From: Microscillaceae bacterium
GTDB taxonomy: Bacteria > Bacteroidota > Bacteroidia > Cytophagales > Microscillaceae
Direction: 5' to 3'
Length of the DNA stretch: 61,064 nucleotides
NCBI GenBank assembly: GCA_025054775.1
Contig: JANWZA010000046.1
Location: forward strand, 1 to 61,064
In this document: positions 44,762 to 54,804 of the stretch, piece by piece
How the letters are laid out: every line of letters begins with the position of its first letter
Position numbering within the stretch: position 1 is the first letter of the stretch
Position numbers and translations under genes: made by a program
The notes under the pieces: model-generated
Told to the model about the DNA's origin: nothing
Database searches by the model: none
The model's input: the letters and a program-made list of their open reading frames with translations, nothing else

Positions 44762-45033
44762 AACACAAAAATAGCTATTAAGATTTTAATTTGAAAAGTT
44801 TGAGGAAAATTGTGTTCAGTTTTTTAACTTATATTTCCCTATATACCTTATGTATGTAAGGGTAAAGTTGAAAATCTGCTTTGCTTAAAAGTTCTCAAAT
44901 GTATTTTCAACGCACTCTTATTGTTTCTAGTGTTGCTTATTAAGATTATTATACCTGAAAAAGTATTATCTTTGCAGTTATTTTGAAATATATTTTGTTT
45001 TTTTCAACTTCATTTTACGAATATTCTTACACA

Positions 45034-46284
45034 ATGGCACAACAAATGTGTTCTTTTTGTGGGCGGGGCCCGCGTGAAGTAAATATGCTTATTTCAGGGC
45101 TAAAAGCCCATATTTGCGACGACTGCATTACACGCGCTCACGAGGTAGTATTGGAAGAGAGAAATAAATCCAAAATCAGGAATAGAAAACCTCTAGGGCT
45201 TACTCTTATGAAACCCAAAGAAATGAAGGCCTACCTTGATCAATTTGTGGTAGGGCAAGATGAGGCAAAAAAAATCCTTACAGTAGCCGTGTATAACCAT
45301 TATAAGCGATTATTGTATAAATATAACAAACCCGCAAAAAATGCTCAAGACGATGATGTAGTTATTGAAAAATCTAATATCATTATGGTAGGTGAAACAG
45401 GTACAGGTAAAACCTATTTGGCACGTACCATTGCTAAATTGTTAGACGTACCTTTTGTTATTGCTGATGCTACCGTACTTACCGAAGCAGGCTATGTGGG
45501 AGAAGATGTAGAAAGTATTTTATCCAGTCTATTACAAGTTGCTAACTACGATGCCGAATTAGCAGAGCGCGGTATTGTGTATATTGATGAAATTGACAAA
45601 ATTGCTCGCAAAGGCGATAATCCATCTATTAGCCGTGATGTGAGTGGAGAAGGTGTGCAACAAGCCTTACTCAAAATTTTAGAAGGTTCTATTGTAAACG
45701 TACCCCCCGAAGGAGGAAGGAAACACCCTGAACAGAAGTTTGTAAAAATTAACACTGAAAACATTCTGTTTATTTGCGGAGGAGCCTTTGAAGGGATTCA
45801 CCGAATAATTGCCAGCCGTATCAAGACGCGTGCTATCGGCTTTGGAGAAGAGACGAGAGAGGCACAAATCAACCAAGATAATTTGTTGCAATACGTAACT
45901 TCACAAGACTTAAAAACCTTTGGGCTGATTCCCGAACTAGTAGGGCGGTTGCCAATAATTACTCACTTAAATCCTTTGGACAGAGAAACCATAAAACGCA
46001 TTCTAATCGAGCCTAAAAACGCTCTTATAAAGCAATACCGAAAGCTCTTTCAATTAGAAGGTATTGAGTTAGAATTTGAACCTGAAGCCATAGATTATAT
46101 CGTAGATAAAGCTATGCAATCTAAACTTGGAGCGCGGGGGCTACGTGGCGTCTGTGAAATTATAATGACCGATGCTATGTTTGAGTTTCCTTCAGAGGCT
46201 AAAACAGACAAGCTAGTTATTACATTGGGCTATGCCAAAGAAAAATTTGAGAAGTCTAAATATAATCAGTTCAAGGCAGCGTAA
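45034..46284 (+). CDS. clpX: ATP-dependent Clp protease ATP-binding subunit ClpX
   Basis: ClpX unfolds tagged substrates and feeds them to ClpP. The zinc-binding C4 domain (CSFCG, CDDC) at the N-terminus, Walker A GETGTGKT, Walker [11 protein letters not shown], and the C-terminal [12 protein letters not shown] are present. The ATG at 45034 ([10 protein letters not shown]) is the start; the upstream TTG at 44983 adds 17 unlike residues. 416 residues is standard. clpP is not adjacent, unlike in many genomes. A TATCTTTG -7 box lies at 44967-44974, but without a well-spaced -33 box. Confidence 0.97.
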   Translation: MAQQMCSFCGRGPREVNMLISGLKAHICDDCITRAHEVVLEERNKSKIRNRKPLGLTLMKPKEMKAYLDQFVVGQDEAKKILTVAVYNHYKRLLYKYNKPAKNAQDDDVVIEKSNIIMVGETGTGKTYLARTIAKLLDVPFVIADATVLTEAGYVGEDVESILSSLLQVANYDAELAERGIVYIDEIDKIARKGDNPSISRDVSGEGVQQALLKILEGSIVNVPPEGGRKHPEQKFVKINTENILFICGGAFEGIHRIIASRIKTRAIGFGEETREAQINQDNLLQYVTSQDLKTFGLIPELVGRLPIITHLNPLDRETIKRILIEPKNALIKQYRKLFQLEGIELEFEPEAIDYIVDKAMQSKLGARGLRGVCEIIMTDAMFEFPSEAKTDKLVITLGYAKEKFEKSKYNQFKAA

Positions 46285-46408
46285 TACATAATTGATATTC
46301 AAGTTTTTACAAAAAAAGCATTCTCTGTTTTGAAGCAAAAATTTGATTTATTTGTTGTATATTTGTTTTTCAAAATGACACGATTTTCATACTTTTTCGG
46401 AGATAGAT

Positions 46409-48463
46409 TTGAGAACGAACTGCCAAATCCTCGCTTTTATTCTAACTACTTGGGGAATAATCGCTTTGCACTGCCCGCGTAGTATAGCCCAACAGCAGGT
46501 GTCTTATCGGGTATCTGAAGTGGATAGTTTGCGTGCTATCATTCAGACTCAAAGGCAAAAACCTGATACTAATTTGGTAAAAAGCTATCTTCAACTTTCG
46601 GCTTTGTTGCAAAGCAAATCTATTCAAGAAGCCGAGAGGTGGGCAAAGGAAGCTATAGCTATTGCCGAAAAATTGAAAGAACCTAAATTTTTAGGACGTA
46701 GCTATACACAATTAGGGGTTTGCTATCGCTTACAATCGCAATATGATAGGTCTTATATTTTGCAAATCCAAGCCTCGCCTCTGTTAGAAAAATGCAATGA
46801 TAAAGATGGATTAAGCCAAACACTTAAAGAAATTGGAGTAGTGCATTATTACGAGCAGGAATACGAAAAAGCCTTAGAGTTTTTCAAAAAATCACTTTTA
46901 CTCAAAAAAGAACTTAAACAAAACTTATCACTCTCTTACAATAATATAGGAGCAGCCTACGAAAGTTTAGGGCAATTTGCAAAAGCTATTGAACATTACG
47001 AACTTGCTCTTGTGTATGCTGCAACTAATGATTGGAAAAGTATAGCATATACTAAAACTAATTTGAGTAATGCTCTTGTTAAAATTAAACAATATGAAAA
47101 AGCCCTTCGTAATGCCACTGAAGCCTTACAAATGTTAGAAAAATTAGGTGATAAACAAGCCCTTGCAGAGTGTTTTGTCAATATTGGCTCTATTTACCTC
47201 AAAATGAATCAACCTCGCCAAGCGGAGGCTTTTTTGAAAGAAGGCCTTGTTCTAGCTGAACAAATGAAACTTAAAAACATAAGCATTGAGGCGTTTCGGC
47301 TTTTGGCTGAGAAAGAAAAAAAATTAAAAAATTTTGAGCGGGCTTTGTATTATTACAGCAATTATATGACCTTAAAGGATAGCCTGTATAGTAAAGAAAA
47401 AGCACGCGAACTTGCTAAAATGCAAGCCAAATACCACACCTTACAGACAGAACGCGAAAACTTGAAACTAAAACAACACGAAATAGAACAAAAAAACACT
47501 ATTACAAGACAATATTACATTACCTTAGCTATTAGCGTCGTTTTACTCCTTGTAGGAATTATTGCTGGGTTAGTTTTTCGCAACTATCAAAAAGGGAAAA
47601 GGATAAATCAAGAACTTGAACGGCAAAAAGAAGAAATTCAATCACAAAGAGATATTTTAGAGAGCCAGCACAAAGCCTTAGAAGAGAAAAATGCACAAAT
47701 CCAAAAAAGCATCCAAGCAGCTCTTACTATACAGCAAGCCGCATTGCCTGATTTAGAAAAATTCGCTAACTTTTTTAGTGATTTTTTTGTATTTTTTAAG
47801 CCAAGGGATGTAGTTTCAGGGGATTTTTATTGGTTGGAACGCATAGATCAAACTACTATTATTGCCGTAGCAGATTGCACAGGGCACGGCGTTTCGGGTG
47901 CTTTTATGTCTTTGATTGGAAAAATCTTGTTAGATAAAATTATTCTCCAAGAAAAAATACTTAACCCCGCACTCATTCTCACCAAACTGCACGAAGAGGT
48001 ACAAAAATCGCTTAGGCAAAAAGAAACACATAACCAAGAAGGTATGGATATTGCTCTAGCTACCTTTATGCCACTACCTGACCAAAGAGTTGAGCTTCAC
48101 TTTGCAGCAGCACGCAGCAGCATCTATTACACTGAGCAGGTAAATGAAAATTCACTAGAAATTATGCGACTAAAAGGTACGAAACAATCTATCGGAGGCA
48201 TACAAAATTTGCGTAAACCTTTCGAAAATCTTACACTTGTTTTACCTAAAAAAACAATCATTTATCTTTCCTCTGATGGATATATTGACCAAAATAACAA
48301 GCAACAACAAAAATTCGGAAAAGAAAATTTTAGAAACCTCTTAGCCCAAATTTGCCACCTGCCTTTGCAAGAGCAACAACAACGCTTACAACAAGTACTA
48401 GAAACACATCAACATAATACCCCTCAAAGGGACGACATACTCGTCGTAGGAGTTCAGTTGTAA
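46409..48463 (+). CDS. TPR sensor with SpoIIE-type PP2C phosphatase output (second copy)
   Basis: Signal peptide (1-28, ending SIAQQ), TPR repeats (about 45-330), a coiled coil, one membrane helix near 370-390, a second coiled coil and a SpoIIE domain (about 455-684) with intact ligands Asp472 (SGDFYW) and Asp489 (ADCTGHG), MDIAL, SDGYIDQ and DDILVVG. Architecture equals that of 11248-13683 with fewer repeats. The start is a TTG at 46409; no in-frame ATG exists after the TGA at 46376, so either TTG is used or a sequencing or frame error hides the ATG at 46375. Follows clpX. Confidence 0.87.
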   Translation: MRTNCQILAFILTTWGIIALHCPRSIAQQQVSYRVSEVDSLRAIIQTQRQKPDTNLVKSYLQLSALLQSKSIQEAERWAKEAIAIAEKLKEPKFLGRSYTQLGVCYRLQSQYDRSYILQIQASPLLEKCNDKDGLSQTLKEIGVVHYYEQEYEKALEFFKKSLLLKKELKQNLSLSYNNIGAAYESLGQFAKAIEHYELALVYAATNDWKSIAYTKTNLSNALVKIKQYEKALRNATEALQMLEKLGDKQALAECFVNIGSIYLKMNQPRQAEAFLKEGLVLAEQMKLKNISIEAFRLLAEKEKKLKNFERALYYYSNYMTLKDSLYSKEKARELAKMQAKYHTLQTERENLKLKQHEIEQKNTITRQYYITLAISVVLLLVGIIAGLVFRNYQKGKRINQELERQKEEIQSQRDILESQHKALEEKNAQIQKSIQAALTIQQAALPDLEKFANFFSDFFVFFKPRDVVSGDFYWLERIDQTTIIAVADCTGHGVSGAFMSLIGKILLDKIILQEKILNPALILTKLHEEVQKSLRQKETHNQEGMDIALATFMPLPDQRVELHFAAARSSIYYTEQVNENSLEIMRLKGTKQSIGGIQNLRKPFENLTLVLPKKTIIYLSSDGYIDQNNKQQQKFGKENFRNLLAQICHLPLQEQQQRLQQVLETHQHNTPQRDDILVVGVQL

Positions 48464-48612
48464 GGTAAAATGCTTAAAGACAAAGGTTTGAGATCAATCA
48501 GATTTTAAGTAATTTAGCTATTTTCATTTGAAAAAGCATCATTCTTCAAAAAACCGTATCTTTGTTTGCTTTTTAAGGAAAAATATATTTTCTAAGATAA
48601 CCCAATTTGGCT

Positions 48613-49467
48613 ATGGCAATAGAAGACCCTGAAATTTCAAGACTAAACAAAATAGCTAGCCAAGTGCGACGCGATATTGTAAGAATGGTACATGGAGCAG
48701 GTTCAGGACACCCAGGCGGTTCGTTAGGTTGTGCAGATTTAATGGTGGCTCTTTATTTCAAAATATTGCGCTACAAATTACCATTCAATAAAACAGGGCA
48801 AGGAGAGGATATGTTTTTCCTATCTAACGGGCATATTTCGCCCGTATGGTACAGTGTATTAGCGAGAGCAGGTTTCTTTGATGTGAAAGAATTAGCCACT
48901 TTTCGTAAAATAAACTCCCGTTTACAAGGGCACCCTGCTACTCACGAAGGATTAGAAGGCATACGCATAGCGTCAGGCTCTTTGGGGCAGGGGCTTTCCG
49001 TAGCTATCGGAGCAGCACAAGCCAAAAAATTAAATCAAGATAACCATTTGGTGTATGTACTCATGGGGGATGGAGAACAGCAAGAAGGGCAAATTTGGGA
49101 AGCAGCTATGTATGCTGCACACCACGAGGTGGATAATCTTATCGGTATAATCGATGTAAATGGGCAACAAATAGACGGCCCTGTAGAGCAAGTAATGTCA
49201 TTGAAAGATTTAGGGGCAAAGTGGCGCGCCTTTGGCTGGCGCGTATTAGAAATGCGTGGCAATGATATGGAAGAGGTAGTAAAAAGTTTGATTCATGCAC
49301 GTGGACTAACTAGTCGCCAACAGCCCGTAGTTATTTTGATGCATACTACTATGGGTTATGGCGTAGATTTTATGATGAACTCGCACAAATGGCACGGCAC
49401 TGCCCCTAACGATGAGCAGTTAGCCAGAGCCTTGGCGCAATTAGAAGAAACTTTAGGGGATTATTAA
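48613..49467 (+). CDS. Transketolase N-terminal subunit
   Basis: Thiamine-pyrophosphate-binding half of a split transketolase of the pentose phosphate pathway: GHPGGSLGCADLMVALYF, GSLGQGLSVAIGAA, the TPP motif MGDGEQQEGQIWEA...DVNGQQIDGP and HTTMGYGVDFM. 284 residues from the ATG at 48613 (the TTG at 48607 would add two residues). The C-terminal subunit normally follows directly, but here the next gene is gldA on the opposite strand, so the other half is elsewhere. A TATCTTTG box at 48557-48564 lies upstream. Confidence 0.93.
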   Translation: MAIEDPEISRLNKIASQVRRDIVRMVHGAGSGHPGGSLGCADLMVALYFKILRYKLPFNKTGQGEDMFFLSNGHISPVWYSVLARAGFFDVKELATFRKINSRLQGHPATHEGLEGIRIASGSLGQGLSVAIGAAQAKKLNQDNHLVYVLMGDGEQQEGQIWEAAMYAAHHEVDNLIGIIDVNGQQIDGPVEQVMSLKDLGAKWRAFGWRVLEMRGNDMEEVVKSLIHARGLTSRQQPVVILMHTTMGYGVDFMMNSHKWHGTAPNDEQLARALAQLEETLGDY

Positions 49468-49505
49468 CATTAGGAATTTACTTCAATTCAAAATTAGGTC
49501 CCTTG

Positions 49506-50411
49506 TTACTTGGTAAGTGCCTGAAAAACAGCTTCTAGACTTGTTTCCTGTTGTTGCAAACCAACTAAAATCCACTGCTTTTCAGCAGCTAATTGAAAAA
49601 TTTTGGGTCTAATATCTATGTTATTTTGTACTTGAATTTGGTATTTGTTTGCTCCCAAACTTTGCACGGAGAGTACATTTTCCAAGTCCGCAAGGGCTTG
49701 TTTATCAATACTTTGGGCAAATTCGGCAATAATGGTAGTTTGCCCAGTTGTAAGATTTTTTAATTCATTAATAGAAGCATTAGCTACAATTTTCCCTACA
49801 TGAATAATCATAGCTCGCTGACATACGGCTTGCACTTCTTGCATAAGATGCGTAGAGAAAATTACTGTTTTTTGTTTACCTACATTTTTTATCAATTCTC
49901 TGATTTCTACAATTTGATTAGGATCTAAGCCTGTAGTGGGTTCGTCAAGAATAAGTACACTTGGGTTGTGGATAAGGGCTTGTGCTAGGCCTACCCTCTG
50001 GCGATAGCCTTTGGAAAGCGAACCTATTTTCTTATGTTGTTCACGTACCAACCCGCAAAGTTCAATCATTTCGCTAATGCGTTGTTTTTTTTGCTTAATA
50101 TGGTGTAATTCAGCTACAAAGCCCAAATACTCCTTTACATACATATCCAAGTAAAGCGGATTATGCTCAGGCAAGTAGCCAATACTTTGCTTTACAAGCA
50201 TGGTTTCTTTCTGCACATCAAAGCCATTCACTTTGATTGTCCCACTAGTAGGGGTAAGATAGCCCGTAGCCATTTTCATAGTGGTAGATTTTCCTGCTCC
50301 GTTCGGACCTAGGAAACCTACAATTTCACCTGTTTTTACCTCAAAACTAATATTATCTACGGCTTTCTGTTTACCAAAATGTTTGCTTAAATTTTCCACA
50401 ATAATAGACAT
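49506..50411 (-). CDS. gldA: Gliding-motility-type ABC transporter ATPase GldA
   Basis: 301-residue ABC ATPase with Walker A GPNGAGKST, signature LSKGYRQRVGLAQ, Walker B LILDEPTTGLDP and H-loop STHLMQEV. Full-length similarity, including YLPEHNPLYLDMYVKEYLGF and the C-terminal 80 residues ending in SLEAVFQALTK, is characteristic of GldA, which with GldF/GldG supports gliding motility in Bacteroidota. gldF and gldG are not in the window. The gene converges with the transketolase half and follows the LysE gene. Confidence 0.9.
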   Translation of the reverse strand: MSIIVENLSKHFGKQKAVDNISFEVKTGEIVGFLGPNGAGKSTTMKMATGYLTPTSGTIKVNGFDVQKETMLVKQSIGYLPEHNPLYLDMYVKEYLGFVAELHHIKQKKQRISEMIELCGLVREQHKKIGSLSKGYRQRVGLAQALIHNPSVLILDEPTTGLDPNQIVEIRELIKNVGKQKTVIFSTHLMQEVQAVCQRAMIIHVGKIVANASINELKNLTTGQTTIIAEFAQSIDKQALADLENVLSVQSLGANKYQIQVQNNIDIRPKIFQLAAEKQWILVGLQQQETSLEAVFQALTK

Positions 50412-50460
50412 AGTTCTTTACTTATGCTGAATTCTACTTATTTACTTTACCTTTTCCTAT

Positions 50461-51099
50461 TTATACATACCACACCACGTGAGTAATAGTGTACCAAATC
50501 ATATAGGCTCCGAAGCCGAGTAAAATAGTGCCTGTGGCTTTATCCACAAGGCTAAGTGTGTGGCGGTTGAGGTAGCCACTAATTTTATTAGCGATGTAGG
50601 CTTTCAAGGTGTCAGTCAGAAAAACTATTCCCAAAGCAATACCAAAAAAAGTGAAAGCCTGTGTATTAGCATAATTTTTAGGTAAAATGACTAAGGTTAC
50701 AATCCCTGCCCAAAATAAATAAACCGAAGGATTAAGTGCATTAAGAATAAAACCCGAAAAAATATACCACACCCCACGCCCACTATTGATAAAACGTGTA
50801 TTAACTAACTTCTTTTTCTTAATAGTATTAAAAAAAGATATAATGCCCATAATTATGAGCACTACCCCTCCTATTAAACCTATCCAAAGGCGAAAAGTAG
50901 CACTATTAGAAAGTTCAGAAAGCCCTAAATATACTAAAACAATGGTAGTAAAATCACTTAACGCTACACCCAAAGCTAAGAGTACTCCCGACCTGAAGCC
51001 TTTTTCTATACTCACTTTAACAAGAGCAAAAAAGGTAGGACCTATTAAAAAAGCTAATCCAACGCCACAGCCGATAGCTTCAAGAACAAATGATACCAT
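50461..51099 (-). CDS. LysE-family translocator
   Basis: 212 residues with six membrane helices and the family start (LAFLIGPTFFALVKVSIEKGFRSGVLLALGVALSDF). LysE/RhtB proteins export amino acids or related small solutes. The gene ends 49 bases before gldA on the same strand and might be co-transcribed with it. Substrate not predictable. Confidence 0.9.
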   Translation of the reverse strand: MVSFVLEAIGCGVGLAFLIGPTFFALVKVSIEKGFRSGVLLALGVALSDFTTIVLVYLGLSELSNSATFRLWIGLIGGVVLIIMGIISFFNTIKKKKLVNTRFINSGRGVWYIFSGFILNALNPSVYLFWAGIVTLVILPKNYANTQAFTFFGIALGIVFLTDTLKAYIANKISGYLNRHTLSLVDKATGTILLGFGAYMIWYTITHVVWYV

Positions 51100-51200
51100 T
51101 CAAAGAAAAATAAATTTTTAGAACAAGCCTCACAAGCTAATATACAAAAATACAGATTTAGCACCACAAAAACATTTTTTTACAAAAAAAGTTATACTCT

Positions 51201-51231
51201 TTTGAGTATCGGCAAAAAAGCGTTATTTTTG
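51201..51231 (+). promoter_or_regulatory. Promoter of the TPR-adenylate cyclase gene
   Basis: TTTG (51201-51204), 19-base spacer, TATTTTTG (51224-51231). Full match to the consensus, 60 bases before the ATG at 51291. Confidence 0.65.
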
Positions 51232-51290
51232 CAAGTTATTAAAACCTACATTTGTAGCATAGTAATTTCGCTTGATAACGCAGTGTATAA

Positions 51291-53795
51291 ATGTTTCCTT
51301 TTTACCCCCAAAAAACACATGTTTTTTTTATAGCTTGCGTAGCAGTAGCTCTCGCAAGTATATTCATACGAGGGCAAGGATTAGCTCAAAAAAAGAATAA
51401 TAAAATAGATAGCCTCTTATCCCTTTCAGCTAAGCTTAAGGACAGCCCCCAAAAAGTAGAGGTACTAAGAAACTTGGCTTGGGAATATAGAAATAACAAC
51501 TTCAAGGAAGGGCTATTTCTTTCTAAACAAGCTATTGATTTAGCAATAGCACTGCAATACGGCGAAGGGCTAGCAAAATCCTATAATACACAAGGAGTTA
51601 TTTACAGAAATATCGGTGATTATGACAAAGCCCTAGAATGCTTTTTCAAAGCCCTCAAAGTAGCTGAAAATATAAAAAACATCGAGCAGATAGCTTATTC
51701 AAACAACAATTTAGGAGATATTTACAAAAATAAAAAAGATTACAAAAAAGCTATCAACTATATCCAAAAAGCTATTCTCCTTTTTGAACAAATCAAAGAT
51801 AAACGTGGACTTGCCTACGGATATATCCGCCTTGGCGATACCTACAACAGCCAAAAAATGTATAATAAGGCCTTAGAATATTATGAAAAGTGCCTTTCCA
51901 TTCGTTTGGAACTCAATGAAAAAGACGGTTATGCAAGTATTCTTAATAGAATTGGTGTGAACTACCAAAATAGAAAGGATTACGTAAGAGCCCTCGAATA
52001 TTTCTATAAATCAGCTAAAATAGACTCTGCTATCAATAACCAAAAGGGCATTTCGGCAAATGTTACAGAAATAGCACGCACATACCTACTCATGGGGCAG
52101 TATGATAAAGCTCTTGACATTGCTAAAAAATCGCTAGAGGCTTCGCAGAAAATTAAAAACTTTGAACAGGCACGTACCTCTGCTGAAATCATCTGCCAAG
52201 TGTACTTAAAAAGACAAAATTACAAAGAAGCCTTTGAGTATCAAGTAATTCACGAGATAATGGAAGATAGCCTTTCACTAGAAAATTTAGACAAGCAAGC
52301 CGCTAAGTTAGAAGCAGATTATGAACTCGAAAAGAGACAATCACAGTTAGATATTTTAGAACGCGATAAGATAATCAAAAAGCAAACAGAACGGGTACAA
52401 AGTATTATTCTTGGAGTAAGCATTCTTGGTTTCACTGCTTTTTCGGTTTTAGCAATCTTCTTGTATAGAAGCTACCGAAAGCAAAAAGTAACTAATATAC
52501 ACCTTAAACAAATTCAAGAAGAGTTAAGACTAGCTACTGAAATCCTAGAACAGGACAAACGCCAAATTATGCGCCAGAAAGAAATATTAGAGCAAAACCG
52601 TGAAGTACTTATCAAACTTACAAGAAATAATGCTGTTCAGTCAGGTAATTGGCATATTGCTTTACAGATTATTGCTAAAACTACTGCCGAAACCCTAGAC
52701 GTGCAGCAAGTAGGAATATGGCTTTATGAAAACAAACCCAAAGAGCATTTAGATTGTGCTAATATATATGATAGAGAAAAACGTACCCATTCAGAAGAAG
52801 GACGCTTAGATATTGAAGGCTTTGAAGAATATTTTCATCAAATTAAGAAAGGAGAAATTATTGTTGCTGAAAATGTGGCAACTCACCCTATACTCCAAAT
52901 TCTAAACAAGACCTATTACGAACCCAATAACATCAAGAGTAGTTTGGTAATTCCCTTTTTTAGTAAGTCAGGGTTTGCAGGAGTTGTTACAATTGAAGCT
53001 AAACACCAAACAAAAGCATGGGCAGAAGAGGAAATATTTTTCGCTAAATCAATCTCTGACGTGCTTACCATTGCCCACAAGGCGTATCACCGAAAATTAG
53101 CCGAAGAGCAAATTCTAATACAAAACGAAATAATACAAGAAGAACACGAAAAATCAGAACGCTTACTGCTTAATATTCTCCCTGAAGAAACCGCCAAAGA
53201 ACTAAAAGCCACAGGCAAAGCCACCCCTAAAAGCTATGAAAAAGTAACCGTAATGTTTACTGATTTCAAAGGTTTTACACAAGTTGTAGAAAAACTTACT
53301 CCTCAAGAAGTAATTCAAGAACTAGAATATTGCTTCAATAAATTTGACGAAATTATAGAAAAATATAACCTTGAACGTATAAAAACCATCGGGGATAGCT
53401 ACATGGCTGCAGGCGGAGTTCCCGTTCCAGATGATGACAACCCTATCAATGCCGTAAAAGCAGGGTTAGAGATACAAGAGTTTATGGAATGCTATAAAGA
53501 AGAGCGTATAAGCCTAGGATTACCTTATTTTGAAGCCCGACTCGGAATGCATACAGGCGAAGTAATTGCAGGAGTAGTAGGGCAAAAAAAGTTTGCTTTT
53601 GATATTTGGGGAGATACCGTAAACCTCGCCTCACGCATGGAAAGTAGTGGAGAAGTGGGAAAGGTAAATATTTCAGAAGCAACTTATCGCTATGTAAAAG
53701 ATTATTTTGAAGTAGAATATAGAGGCAAAATAAAAGCCAAAAATAAAGGCGAGGTTAATATGTATTTTGTAAAAGGGGAAAAGACGCTCACTTAA
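51291..53795 (+). CDS. TPR-GAF-adenylate cyclase membrane sensor
   Basis: 834 residues: signal sequence (about 10-31), TPR units (55-330), coiled coil, membrane helix near 375-398, coiled coil, GAF domain (about 440-600) and a class III nucleotide cyclase domain (about 640-834). Metal ligands Asp658 (FTDFKGF) and Asp702 (IGDSYM) are intact, and the adenine-specifying pair Lys698 and Asp771 (FDIWG) points to ATP rather than GTP as substrate. The chassis matches the two TPR-SpoIIE proteins, with the output swapped. It probably makes cAMP in response to periplasmic TPR and cytosolic GAF input. Confidence 0.92.
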   Translation: MFPFYPQKTHVFFIACVAVALASIFIRGQGLAQKKNNKIDSLLSLSAKLKDSPQKVEVLRNLAWEYRNNNFKEGLFLSKQAIDLAIALQYGEGLAKSYNTQGVIYRNIGDYDKALECFFKALKVAENIKNIEQIAYSNNNLGDIYKNKKDYKKAINYIQKAILLFEQIKDKRGLAYGYIRLGDTYNSQKMYNKALEYYEKCLSIRLELNEKDGYASILNRIGVNYQNRKDYVRALEYFYKSAKIDSAINNQKGISANVTEIARTYLLMGQYDKALDIAKKSLEASQKIKNFEQARTSAEIICQVYLKRQNYKEAFEYQVIHEIMEDSLSLENLDKQAAKLEADYELEKRQSQLDILERDKIIKKQTERVQSIILGVSILGFTAFSVLAIFLYRSYRKQKVTNIHLKQIQEELRLATEILEQDKRQIMRQKEILEQNREVLIKLTRNNAVQSGNWHIALQIIAKTTAETLDVQQVGIWLYENKPKEHLDCANIYDREKRTHSEEGRLDIEGFEEYFHQIKKGEIIVAENVATHPILQILNKTYYEPNNIKSSLVIPFFSKSGFAGVVTIEAKHQTKAWAEEEIFFAKSISDVLTIAHKAYHRKLAEEQILIQNEIIQEEHEKSERLLLNILPEETAKELKATGKATPKSYEKVTVMFTDFKGFTQVVEKLTPQEVIQELEYCFNKFDEIIEKYNLERIKTIGDSYMAAGGVPVPDDDNPINAVKAGLEIQEFMECYKEERISLGLPYFEARLGMHTGEVIAGVVGQKKFAFDIWGDTVNLASRMESSGEVGKVNISEATYRYVKDYFEVEYRGKIKAKNKGEVNMYFVKGEKTLT

Positions 53796-53871
53796 TTCAA
53801 TTTCAATTTGACTGATTTGATTAAATTCAAAAAAATGACCAACTTTTATTATTTACCGCTTATCTAACAAA

Positions 53872-54606
53872 ATGAAAAAGATTATTATTGCTATTGATGG
53901 CTTCTCAGGATGTGGTAAAAGCACGACTGCCAAAAAAGTAGCTCAGGAATTACAATATACATACGTAGATTCAGGAGCAATGTATCGTACACTCACTCTG
54001 TACTGTATCCAAAATCAAATCAATGTTCAAGATATTGCCTCTCAATTGGAAACAATATTGCCTCAAATAGATATAAAATTTGTCTATAATGAAGTTACTC
54101 AAAAAAATCATATATGGCTTAATGACAAAGACGTAGAGAATGAAATCCGAAAAATGTACGTCTCTGACAAAGTAAGCCAAGTGAGTGCTATCCCCCAAGT
54201 ACGAAAAGCTCTCGTAAAGATGCAACAAAAATTAGGAGAACGAAAAGGAATTGTTATGGACGGACGCGATATTGGCACTACCGTCTTCCCTCATGCAGAC
54301 CTCAAAATTTTTATGAATGCAGATATATTAGTACGTGCTGAAAGAAGACAAAAAGAACTATTAGCCCAAAATCAAATCGTGGAACTCCAAGATATTATTA
54401 AAAACCTTCAAGAACGCGACCTCCAAGATACTACCCGACAAGAAAGCCCGCTCCGTAAAGCCGAAGATGCTTACTATTTAGATACCACCCACATTAGCTT
54501 TGAGCAACAAGTGGATTTTATTCTTCAACTAGCCCAACAAAAAATTGCACAAATAAATGCAACAGATAAAGAAAATGAAAACACAGAGAAGCTTCTCCAC
54601 AGCTAA
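53872..54606 (+). CDS. cmk: Cytidylate kinase
   Basis: CMP/dCMP kinase for nucleotide synthesis: P-loop GFSGCGKST, the CMP-binding DSGAMYR, MDGRDIGTTVFP and RxxxRE-like LQERDLQDTTRQESPL. 244 residues is slightly longer than E. coli Cmk because of an acidic C-terminal tail. Follows the adenylate cyclase by 76 bases on the same strand; probably co-transcribed but functionally separate. Confidence 0.95.
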   Translation: MKKIIIAIDGFSGCGKSTTAKKVAQELQYTYVDSGAMYRTLTLYCIQNQINVQDIASQLETILPQIDIKFVYNEVTQKNHIWLNDKDVENEIRKMYVSDKVSQVSAIPQVRKALVKMQQKLGERKGIVMDGRDIGTTVFPHADLKIFMNADILVRAERRQKELLAQNQIVELQDIIKNLQERDLQDTTRQESPLRKAEDAYYLDTTHISFEQQVDFILQLAQQKIAQINATDKENENTEKLLHS

Positions 54607-54693
54607 TTCTCCTCTCTCTTGGCTACTCCGTGAAGGCAGTTGGTATTATTTTTCGAAGTACAGTTAAAATTGTGGAGTAAGTGTAGTGGTTTT

Positions 54694-54724
54694 TTTGCTA
54701 AAACATTTATTTATGCTAACTTTG
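54694..54724 (+). promoter_or_regulatory. Promoter of the kinase-like gene pair
   Basis: TTTG (54694-54697), 19-base spacer, TAACTTTG (54717-54724), 80 bases before the ATG at 54805. Full consensus match; it would drive both kinase-fold genes. Confidence 0.65.
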
Positions 54725-54804
54725 CTATGTACTATATAGTAGAACTAAAGTAGCTCACTTTAAGGCTTATCGTATTCTGAAATACTTTTTTACTATCTAC
54801 ATAA

